Both the position numbers and the translations under genes were made by a program. Source: Mesorhizobium sp. J8 (GTDB lineage: Bacteria > Pseudomonadota > Alphaproteobacteria > Rhizobiales > Rhizobiaceae). From it: 64,000 bases of DNA. Where the stretch lies: positions 4,712,001 to 4,776,000 of the forward strand of contig NZ_AP024109.1 of NCBI RefSeq assembly GCF_016591715.1. Direction: 5' to 3'. Below, in pieces: positions 16,701-22,930 of this stretch (position 1 is its first letter; each line of letters opens with the position of its first letter). Under the pieces are notes generated by a model, which ran no database searches, was not told the DNA's origin, and saw nothing but the letters and a program-made list of their open reading frames with translations.

Positions 16701-17329
16701 TGGCGAGAACAGCCTTTGCTGTCAGCGTGGTTATGGTTGGCCTGTTCGCGCCGGCAACAAACGCCGGCGCGGCGACCGCCGATCCGGACTGGCCATGCGT
16801 CCAGCGCAAGGTGCCGCAATTGTCGCTCGGCCAGGTCTGGAACGGGCCAGACCTTCCGCCGTCGGCCAAGGACTGGTCAGACGACGCGTCGGTCTCCGCC
16901 CTTGTCGAGGACGTCGCGGCACGGCGGCTGCCGCTCGCCGACGCCCAGAAGAAGATCAGGGATTTCGCGGCGTCCCTGCCGGCCGAGCAGCTTGCGCCGA
17001 AAATGGCGATGGTCGTGCAGGGCATGTTCGACCACATGGACGCCGAGCGCTCGCACGTGATTGCCGGCATCGCTCGCTATGCCCACAGGCAGCTCGAAAT
17101 GGCCGCCGACTTGCGCAAGCAAGCGTCCGATGTCGATGCGTTGCGCGCAAAGCCCGGCGCGGATCCCGACGAGGTCGAGCGCCGGACCGACCAGTTGAAT
17201 TTCGCGACGCGGATCTTCACCGAGCGCGCGCAATCGCTGACTTACGTCTGCGACGTGCCGAACATCATCGAGCAGCGGCTTTACCAGCTGGCCAAGACCG
17301 TCTCGGAGACGCTTGCGGCGAAGAAATAA
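16700..17329 (+). CDS. exported protein of the lut/ped-like operon, function unknown
   Basis: A 209-residue protein whose ATG shares a base with the permease stop; GGGAGG lies 9 bases upstream. A signal peptide ends near AGAATA. The mature part begins DPDWPCVQRKVPQLSLGQVWNGP and is mostly helical after residue 60, ending with a long amphipathic helix. Two cysteines (CVQRK near the mature start, VCDVPN near the end) could form a disulfide that ties the termini. A protein of this kind closes the comparable clusters near PQQ dehydrogenases. No domain with known activity was recognised. Probably periplasmic. Confidence 0.8.
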   Translation: MARTAFAVSVVMVGLFAPATNAGAATADPDWPCVQRKVPQLSLGQVWNGPDLPPSAKDWSDDASVSALVEDVAARRLPLADAQKKIRDFAASLPAEQLAPKMAMVVQGMFDHMDAERSHVIAGIARYAHRQLEMAADLRKQASDVDALRAKPGADPDEVERRTDQLNFATRIFTERAQSLTYVCDVPNIIEQRLYQLAKTVSETLAAKK

Positions 17330-17374
17330 CGCATGGCCCCCCAAACGCACACCGGTCTCGAAAAACGCGTCCCG

Positions 17375-17575
17375 TCAGCTGCTGCGGCCGGGCAGCACGC
17401 GCCAGCGCTGCACGAAGTAGCCGGGATGCGTCTCCAGCCAATGCGCGACCAGCGGCTGCGCCTGCATGAAGGCCACTCCGGGATTCATGGCTAAGCCGTC
17501 CGCCATTTCCTCGCGTTGCTCGCATGTCTGCGGCACGGCTGACATGCAGACCATCATCACGATTGTATAAAGCAT
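17375..17575 (-). CDS. small Cys-containing protein, paralogue of the 19076 gene
   Basis: A 66-residue protein from ATG 17575 with AAGGGGAAGGGG just upstream. It reads MLYTIVMMVCMSAVPQTC at the start, then AQPLVAHWLETHPGYFVQRW. This aligns along its whole length with the product of 19076-19285 (shared: VC[ML]SA, C, the A-W-HP-V-RW pattern). Here two of the four cysteines of the other copy are replaced (by Phe and Val), while the first two are kept. It is not recognised beyond this family resemblance. The N-terminus is mildly hydrophobic. Confidence 0.7.
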   Translation of the reverse strand: MLYTIVMMVCMSAVPQTCEQREEMADGLAMNPGVAFMQAQPLVAHWLETHPGYFVQRWRVLPGRSS

Positions 17576-17801
17576 TGCCCCTTCCCCTTCGAAATCCCGA
17601 ACCCCACGCCGGGACGCAAGGCGATTTGCCTGCAGGGTTTGGCTGCCCTTCCGTCTTACCGCGAGTGTGAAGCGACTGCCCCTGCCCTTCCCGCGTCGCA
17701 GCATAACATGCGAGCTTGGGAGTCACCATCTGCGGCGACCCGGTTGTCCACCCCCTTCCGGACCTTTTCGCACGACCTCGACGGCGGATATGTAAGGTGC
17801 T
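17576..17801. other. intergenic region, no gene seen
   Basis: 226 bases between the small Cys protein gene and the cbbR remnant. It should contain the promoter of the 17375 gene (minus strand). No domain, RNA gene or clear repeat was recognised. Confidence 0.4.
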
Positions 17802-18066
17802 TCACCCGCGCCGCGTTCCGGGTGCCCTCGCCTGTTGCGTCCGTGCTGCTTCATCCGCTTCGGCGCGTGGATACAGCTTGCCGAGTAGGGGCAGGTAAGT
17901 CGCACCTTTGCGCATCAGGAAATCGTTGAAGGTCGCCATGGCCGGCGACATCACGTGATCGGTTCGCATCACCGAAAACCATTGACGGCGGATCGGCATG
18001 CCGGCCACGTCGAGGATGACGAGCCGGCCGGTTCCCGTTTCCGCTGCGATCGTGCGGGCGGAGACT
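17802..18066 (-). pseudogene. cbbR: 3' remnant of a LysR-type regulator, CbbR-like
   Basis: Reading the minus strand from about 18066, the frame gives VSARTIAAETGTGRLVILD, then VAGMPIRRQWFSVMRTDHVMSP, then FNDFLMRKGATYLPLLGKLY, and stops at 17802. This is the C-terminal end of the effector domain of a LysR regulator and is most like CbbR, the Calvin-cycle operon activator. The N-terminal two thirds, including the helix-turn-helix, are missing. At 18065-18067 the sequence switches abruptly into the 3' end of a gph/cbbZ-like gene on the other strand. Identity as CbbR is from memory of the family; membership of the LysR C-terminal domain is firmer. Confidence 0.75.
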
Positions 18067-18265
18067 TCAGGTCGAACCGCACGAAGCGCTGATGGTTGGA
18101 GACAGCATCAGCGATGTCGGCGCGGCGCGCGCGGCCAGCATGCCGATCGCTCTGCTGCGCGGTGGCTACACCCATGTGCCCGTAGAAGAGCTGGACGCGG
18201 ATCTTGTCTGCGACAGCCTGCTCGATCTGCCCTCCGCCATGCAGAGGCTGCAAGCCGCGGCCTGA
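18065..18265 (+). pseudogene. cbbZ: 3' remnant of a phosphoglycolate phosphatase gene (gph/cbbZ-like)
   Basis: The plus strand from 18065 reads LQVEPHEALMVGDSISDVG, AARAASMPIALLRGGYTHVP and a helical tail ending LQAAA before the stop at 18263-18265. MVGDSxxDVxAARAA and GGYTHVP are HAD motif III/IV features of phosphoglycolate phosphatase. The N-terminal two thirds, including the DxD nucleophile motif, are absent and no start codon or ribosome site precedes it. It abuts the cbbR-like remnant with no spacer. cbbZ is commonly at the downstream end of cbb operons, so the join fits a deletion spanning the operon. Confidence 0.75.
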
Positions 18266-18339
18266 CAGGCGGTGTCGATTACCCAGCCAGTCGCCTAAAC
18301 TAGCCGATCGAAAAAGCGAACCACCGGCGAAGCCGTCAC

Positions 18340-18430
18340 TTCGAGAGCTGCCTCGACTTGAGAACTGCCCTGCTTTGAGAATTGCCCCTGCTTTGAGAAC
18401 TGCCCTACTTTGAGAACTGCTTGAGATAGG
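18340..18430 (-). repeat. 17-18 bp tandem repeats overlapping the 3' end of the cytochrome c gene
   Basis: About five copies of TTGAGAACTGCCCTGCT-like units lie at 18340-18420, with the last running into the coding end of the cytochrome gene. On the minus strand each unit resembles CAGTTCTCAAAGTAGGG, which is the coding sequence for the C-terminal QFSK plus stop. The array therefore looks like repeated duplication of the gene's own end. Units vary by a few bases. Confidence 0.8.
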
Positions 18431-18785
18431 CGATGACGTTGGCCACGTCCTTGTCGTCCTTGAGGCCGACAAACGCCATCTTCGTGCCCTTAACCATGGC
18501 CTTTGGATCGTGGAGATAGGTCGTCAGCGTCGGTTCGTCCCATTTGACGCCGGACTTTCCAGCCGCGACCATGGCCTGGGAATAGCTGAAACCCGGATGC
18601 GTGCCGGCCGTGCGGCCGATGACGCCGTTCAACGACGGACCGACCTTGTTCTGGTCCTTGTCCGCGACGTGGCAGACCTTGCATTTGGTGAAGACCTTCT
18701 CACCGGCCGCCGCGTCCTGCGCATAGGATTCGTCCGTGATGAAAGTAACCAGGAAAATGGCGGCGAAAAATGCGATAACGCGCAT
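18405..18785 (-). CDS. c-type cytochrome, class I (cytochrome c550/c2-like), periplasmic
   Basis: A 126-residue protein with a signal peptide ending ESYAQD, heme motif CKVCH (about residues 35-39), and KVGPSLNGVIGRTAGTHPGFSYS, typical of small soluble class I cytochromes. KGTKMAFVGL supplies the Met axial ligand. It is transcribed toward the deletion scar. Lying between the lut/ped-like genes and xoxFGJ, it could pass electrons from the XoxG cytochrome to the terminal oxidase; that role is inference. Its last codons are inside a tandem-repeat array. Confidence 0.92.
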   Translation of the reverse strand: MRVIAFFAAIFLVTFITDESYAQDAAAGEKVFTKCKVCHVADKDQNKVGPSLNGVIGRTAGTHPGFSYSQAMVAAGKSGVKWDEPTLTTYLHDPKAMVKGTKMAFVGLKDDKDVANVIAYLKQFSK

Positions 18786-19075
18786 GGCAATTCCTCATTA
18801 ATCGTCAAATGCCCGGCGCCCGCAAAAAGCTAACCGGAGGCAGGCGGAAGTCAATCGTACGAAGGTCCAGTCTCCGGCATTCGACCGAGTCGATCCTGTA
18901 CTTTCGCCTTTGTTGACGGTCCCGGGACGAGCGCGTAGCCTCGGATCGTTGTTGGATTTCCAAGGGCACCTCGGGACATCGGTCAGGCTGGCTCGATCCA
19001 GGCTGAGATTTGCCCAGGCAATGGGGTAGGCGGCATTTCGCTGGAGCGGGCGTCGTCGCGCGCGAGAGGTGCTGA
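18786..19075. other. intergenic region, no gene seen
   Basis: 290 bases between divergent cytochrome and small-protein genes. It must hold promoters for both. No convincing consensus, RNA gene or repeat was recognised. Confidence 0.4.
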
Positions 19076-19285
19076 ATGAACATGGTCGACCTCATCTTGA
19101 CGGTTTGCCTGAGTGCCAATCCCGGCGCTTGCCGGGACGAGCATCTCTATTTTGAAAGCCGCGGCTCCCTGTTCCAATGCATGATGCTGGCGCCCAGCGA
19201 AATCGCGAAATGGTCGCAGGAACACCCGGCCTTGAAGGTCAGGCGTTGGAAATGCGCTTTCCCGACGAAGGACCGGGCGATCTGA
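19076..19285 (+). CDS. small four-cysteine protein, paralogue of the 17375 gene
   Basis: A 69-residue protein with GAGAGG shortly upstream of its ATG (a second ATG two codons later is possible). Four cysteines: TVCLSANPGAC near the start, FQCMML in the middle and RWKCAFP near the end. The Cys pattern suggests two disulfides and hence a periplasmic location, though the N-terminus is only a short hydrophobic stretch. It aligns with the 17375-17575 product, which lies on the other side of the cbb scar and lacks the last two cysteines. Not recognised otherwise. It is 37 bases upstream of an ABC binding-protein gene. Confidence 0.75.
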   Translation: MNMVDLILTVCLSANPGACRDEHLYFESRGSLFQCMMLAPSEIAKWSQEHPALKVRRWKCAFPTKDRAI

Positions 19286-19322
19286 CCGGCGCCGCTGGTT
19301 TGTTCCAACCCCGGGAGAACGC

Positions 19323-20312
19323 ATGATGATTTCGCGGCGGGAAACGCTTCGTTTGGCGGCTCTTGGAACGGCGGCGGTTCTCGGCGCACAGTCCATTGCC
19401 GCCGCCGCGTCCAAGGTCCGCATCGGCGTGCTGAAGTTCGGCACGGTAAGCTGGGAGCTTGATACGCTGAAGCAACATAGTTTCGACGCGGCCAACGGGA
19501 TCGATTTGGACGTCGTCAATTTCGCCGGCGAGGATGCGACCAACGTGGCGATGCTGGCAGGCGCGATCGACATCATCGTGACCGATTGGCTGTGGGTGTC
19601 GCGCCAGCGTTCGGAGGGCGGCGACGTGACATTGGCCCCCTATTCGACTTCCGTCGGCGCGATCATGGTGGAGGACGCATCGCCGATCCGCACGATCGCC
19701 GACCTCAAGGGAAAGAAGATCGGCGTCGCCGGCGGGGCGCTCGACAAGAGCTGGCTGCTGATACAGGCGCTGGCCAGGCGCGATCACGGCCTCGACCTGC
19801 CGGCGGTGACCGACGTCGTGTTTGGCGCGCCGCCGCTAATTTCGCAAAAGGCCATCCAGGGCGAACTCGATGCGGCGCTCAACTTCTGGCATTTCTGCGC
19901 CCGGCTCGAGGCCGGCGGCTTTCGCCGGCTGATCGGCGCCGACGGCGCGCAGATAGCGCTCGGCGCCTCGGGCCCGGTATCCGCGCTTGGCTATGTATTC
20001 CACGACAAATGGGCGAACGAGAACCCGCGGGCCGCCCGCGGCTTCCTCAAGGCTTCCGCGCAGGCCAAGGATCTGCTGGCAAGGTCCGACGAAGAGTGGC
20101 TGCGCCTCGCGCCGGTCATCCGCGCGGACGGCAAGGAGTTGGCAAAGCTGCGCGACCGCTACCGCGAGGGTATCCCCAGGCGGCCGGTCGCCGAGGAAGC
20201 GGCCGATGCCGGCAAGCTCTATCGGGTGCTGGCCGCAATCGGCGGCGAAAAGCTGGTCGGCAGCGCGCCGGAGATGGCCCCTGGCACATTCTGGCGGGAG
20301 CCGCCGCAATGA
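19323..20312 (+). CDS. ABC transporter substrate-binding protein, NitT/TauT-like, probable Tat substrate
   Basis: A 329-residue protein. The N-terminus SRRETLRLAALGTAAVLGA has a twin-arginine motif followed by a hydrophobic stretch and an Ala-rich cleavage region, suggesting Tat export. The body has KVRIGVLKFGTVSWELDTLK and IRTIADLKGKKIGVAGGALDKSW, typical of NitT/TauT binding proteins. It starts a three-gene importer (binding protein, permease, ATPase) lying between the small Cys protein and xoxF. The location inside the methanol-oxidation island suggests a ligand connected to it (metal complex, PQQ or C1 compound); this is inference. Confidence 0.88.
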   Translation: MMISRRETLRLAALGTAAVLGAQSIAAAASKVRIGVLKFGTVSWELDTLKQHSFDAANGIDLDVVNFAGEDATNVAMLAGAIDIIVTDWLWVSRQRSEGGDVTLAPYSTSVGAIMVEDASPIRTIADLKGKKIGVAGGALDKSWLLIQALARRDHGLDLPAVTDVVFGAPPLISQKAIQGELDAALNFWHFCARLEAGGFRRLIGADGAQIALGASGPVSALGYVFHDKWANENPRAARGFLKASAQAKDLLARSDEEWLRLAPVIRADGKELAKLRDRYREGIPRRPVAEEAADAGKLYRVLAAIGGEKLVGSAPEMAPGTFWREPPQ

Positions 20313-21136
20313 CGGTAAAAGATGGCGGCGGGCACACGCTTGGCGAAGCGGCCGGCATTTCCAAAGGTTCCGTCTCGGCGGCAATGCTGATGCCCGCGCT
20401 GACGGTGACGATCTCCCTGCTCGGGCTCGGACTGCTGTGGAGCCTGGCGGCGAATGCCTGGCCGAGCCGCGCCTTTCCGGGACCGGGACAGGTCTGGCAG
20501 GTATTGCTGAGAGAGGCGGCGAGCGGCGACCTTTTCTACCACCTCGGCGCGACCTTCGGCCGAGTCGCGGCCGCATACCTCGTCGCGATGATCGTCGGAT
20601 CGGTAATCGGCATCCTCCTCGGCAGCTACCGCCGCGCGGACCGGTTCTTCAACCCCTGGGTCATCCTGTTCCTCAATATTCCCGCGCTGGTGATCATCGT
20701 GCTGGCCTATATCTGGTTCGGCCTCAACGAGGCGGCGGCGATCGGCGCGGTTGCCGTTAACAAGATCCCGAATGTCGTGGTGACAATGCGCGAAGGCGCT
20801 AGGGCGCTGGACCCCCGTTACGCCGAAATGGCGGCGGTCTACCGCTTCGGTCCGCTTGACCGCCTTCGCCACATCCTGCTGCCGCAACTGCAGCCTTATC
20901 TGGCGGCGGCCTCGCGCTCCGGCATCGCTCTCATCTGGAAGATCGTCCTGGTGGTGGAACTGCTCGGCCGCTCCAATGGCGTTGGCTTCCAGATCCATCT
21001 CTATTTCCAGCTTTTCGACGTCGCCGCCATTCTTGCCTACACGCTGGCATTCGTGGCGGTGATGCTGGTGATCGAACTACTTCTGGTGCAGCCCGTTGAA
21101 CGACATGCAACCCGTTGGCGCCGCCGCCCCGCTTAG
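20309..21136 (+). CDS. ABC transporter permease, NitT/TauT type
   Basis: A 275-residue membrane protein from ATG 20309, overlapping the binding-protein stop by four bases. Hydrophobic segments include ALTVTISLLGLGLLWSLA, AAYLVAMIVGSVIGILLG, PWVILFLNIPALVIIVLAYIW and VAAILAYTLAFVAVMLVIELLL. The cytoplasmic loop MAAVYRFGPLDRLRHILLPQL is the EAA-like coupling helix. The frame is open far upstream, but the 20309 start gives the normal length and coupling. Confidence 0.9.
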   Translation: MTVKDGGGHTLGEAAGISKGSVSAAMLMPALTVTISLLGLGLLWSLAANAWPSRAFPGPGQVWQVLLREAASGDLFYHLGATFGRVAAAYLVAMIVGSVIGILLGSYRRADRFFNPWVILFLNIPALVIIVLAYIWFGLNEAAAIGAVAVNKIPNVVVTMREGARALDPRYAEMAAVYRFGPLDRLRHILLPQLQPYLAAASRSGIALIWKIVLVVELLGRSNGVGFQIHLYFQLFDVAAILAYTLAFVAVMLVIELLLVQPVERHATRWRRRPA

Positions 21137-21845
21137 GGTCGACATCGCCGAGAAGACCTTCAGATCCGCGCACGGCGTCTCGGTCACAGCGCTCAAGAAC
21201 CTTTCCTTCGAGGTCCGGCAAGGCGAATTCGTCTGCCTGCTCGGGCCATCGGGCTGCGGCAAGACCACGACGCTGCGCATTCTGCTCGGGCTCGACAGAC
21301 AATTCTCCGGTTCTTTCCAGTTGCCCGGAGGTGGCTCGAACCGCATAGCCGCCGTGTTCCAGGAACCCACCCTGCTGCCCTGGCGAACGGTGGAAGAGAA
21401 TGTCAGGCTTGCGCTGCCGAAAAGTCTGCGCATGAAAAATCTCGACGCGCTGTTAGACACGCTCGGCCTCACCGGCATGCGCTCCCTCTATCCGTCCGAG
21501 CTATCGCTCGGCCTTGCAAGAAGAGTAGCCCTTGCACGGGCCTTCGCGATCGAACCTGCGGTGCTGTTCCTCGACGAGCCGTTCGTCTCGCTCGACGAAC
21601 GGACCGCCGGGCAGCTCCGGCGCCTGCTTCTTGATGTCTGGTCGGCCCGGCCCACGACAGCCCTGATGGTGACGCACAACCTGACCGAAGCCCTGGCGCT
21701 TTCGGATCGCATCATCGTGCTTGCGCCGCGGCCCTCGCACGTGCTCGGCGTTTTTGACATAGGACTGCCCAGGCAGCACCGCAGCCCCGAGGCGGCGAAC
21801 GACCTTTTGCGATCCTTCCATCAGAAATTTCCGGGCGTGACCTGA
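21096..21845 (+). CDS. ABC transporter ATP-binding protein with degenerate signature motif
   Basis: A 249-residue ATPase overlapping the permease by about 40 bases. Walker A GPSGCGKTT (about residues 49-57), Q-loop AVFQEPTLLPWRTV, Walker B VLFLDEPFVSLDE and H-loop MVTHNLTEAL are intact. The ABC signature, normally LSGGQ or LSGGM, reads LSLGLARRVALARAF, so the two glycines that contact ATP across the dimer are partly replaced. It may still work, as the surrounding RVALARAF is kept. It completes the importer with genes at 19323 and 20309. Confidence 0.9.
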   Translation: MNDMQPVGAAAPLRVDIAEKTFRSAHGVSVTALKNLSFEVRQGEFVCLLGPSGCGKTTTLRILLGLDRQFSGSFQLPGGGSNRIAAVFQEPTLLPWRTVEENVRLALPKSLRMKNLDALLDTLGLTGMRSLYPSELSLGLARRVALARAFAIEPAVLFLDEPFVSLDERTAGQLRRLLLDVWSARPTTALMVTHNLTEALALSDRIIVLAPRPSHVLGVFDIGLPRQHRSPEAANDLLRSFHQKFPGVT

Positions 21846-21882
21846 CCGCCTGGAAACCGCTTCCGTGTGACGGCGAACCTCT

Positions 21883-22236
21883 CTAGAAGCAACGAACGTC
21901 CGCTTCCGCCTGCGCCTGCTTCAGCTCCGTTCGCGCGGCTTTCGCCGGCGCGCTTTCGCGGAACAGACCTGCATTCTCGCCCGTTGTCAGAGACATGCTC
22001 TTGAAGGTCTCGGCCCTCTCATAATGGTCGTAAGGCAGGATCGAGGCGATGACATCGATCGAGCATGAACAACTCTCCAGCGCTTGGCGTGTCTGGCCGT
22101 TTGTGCGCATGCAGCCGAGCACGTAGTCGACGATCGTCGCGGTTGGATAATCTCCTGCGGCGCCAGCAGGGTTTGCAAAGACCGTTGCCGACGAGAAGAG
22201 AAGCGTCAGGATCGAAAATCCAGCATATCTGACCAT
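21883..22236 (-). CDS. small secreted cysteine-containing protein, function unknown
   Basis: A 117-residue protein with a Sec signal peptide (FSILTLLFSSATVFANPAGA). The mature part has CMRTNGQ, then SCSCSIDVIASILPYDHYERA, and ends ADVRCF: four cysteines. GGAGG lies upstream of the ATG. The gene is convergent with the ABC importer and divergent from xoxF, sharing the long AT-rich region with it. The compact CxC pattern could bind a metal or form disulfides. No known domain was recognised. Confidence 0.75.
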   Translation of the reverse strand: MVRYAGFSILTLLFSSATVFANPAGAAGDYPTATIVDYVLGCMRTNGQTRQALESCSCSIDVIASILPYDHYERAETFKSMSLTTGENAGLFRESAPAKAARTELKQAQAEADVRCF

Positions 22237-22930
22237 TGGAAATTCCTCCTATTGCCCGCCCGCGCCGCACCGAGGCGGCACCATCGTGCCCAGTTGGCGG
22301 CACGCCGCAAGCCCGGTCAAGCTCCCACCGCCCCGGTATAGGACCAAAGGAGGAATGCTTTGCCCACGGACAGCAGCGCTCCAAGGCAGCTTCACGGCCC
22401 ACCTCAGAACCAACCTTCACGAGTACCTTTTACCCCCAGATCAATATGAAACGCCAAAAAAATCCAGCGATAAAAGACGAAATAATATTCAAAAACATAA
22501 TTCAAAGTTATTACAATCATAAATGCACAAATATAGGATTCTATATATATGACTAACAAACTTTGCACTGGCACATGGCTTGAAGTTTCCAATATCTTTT
22601 ATCTGCCAATTTTATATTGCGCCGCATCAAATGTATGTTGCGATGCACAATCCCAACAGGGCTTTTTCCTTGCCTGACTTTTTGCAATGACATAGCCTTA
22701 CCCTGTTTCCGGCTTCAAGGACTTCGCCGTAACAAGGGAGCGGCGGGTGTCTTTCGTAGGCCAACCGGGCGGGTGCAGGCTAGGCTGACTTGGTAGAGGG
22801 CAGAAACGTTCCTCTGCTATTTGCAGCTTAGGTCGTGACAGCTGCCGGAAATACTTCCCAGGATGAATCGCTTGGACAAGCTCTTGCGAGCTTGAATACG
22901 ATTTCTTGTTGTCAACTCGGGAGGAATTTG
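22237..22930. promoter_or_regulatory. long AT-rich regulatory region upstream of xoxF
   Basis: 694 bases without a supported gene, between the secreted protein and xoxF. About 22430-22640 is strikingly AT-rich compared with the GC-rich surroundings and contains runs of A and T. Closer to xoxF, CAAGCTC (22877-22883) and GAGCTTG (22888-22894) form a 7-bp hairpin 37 bases upstream of the start. GGGAGGA stands just before ATG 22931. The region is the obvious place for the regulated xoxF promoter. Confidence 0.6.

Noticed and set aside
18065..18265. The gph-like fragment as a functional small protein gene
   Set aside because: It has no start codon in a suitable place, no ribosome site, and lacks the catalytic HAD motif I.
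18340..18430. Short repeats considered as a CRISPR array
   Set aside because: Units are contiguous with no spacers and derive from the cytochrome gene end; no cas gene is present.
22569..22583. TGGCAC-N5-TTGA resembling a sigma-54 promoter upstream of xoxF
   Set aside because: The -12 element should be TTGC; the invariant GC is broken, it is about 350 bases from the gene, and no sigma-54 activator gene is adjacent.
22835..22930. 32-codon upstream extension of xoxF
   Set aside because: The signal peptide begins after ATG 22931, which has the only strong ribosome site; the extension would precede and disrupt it.
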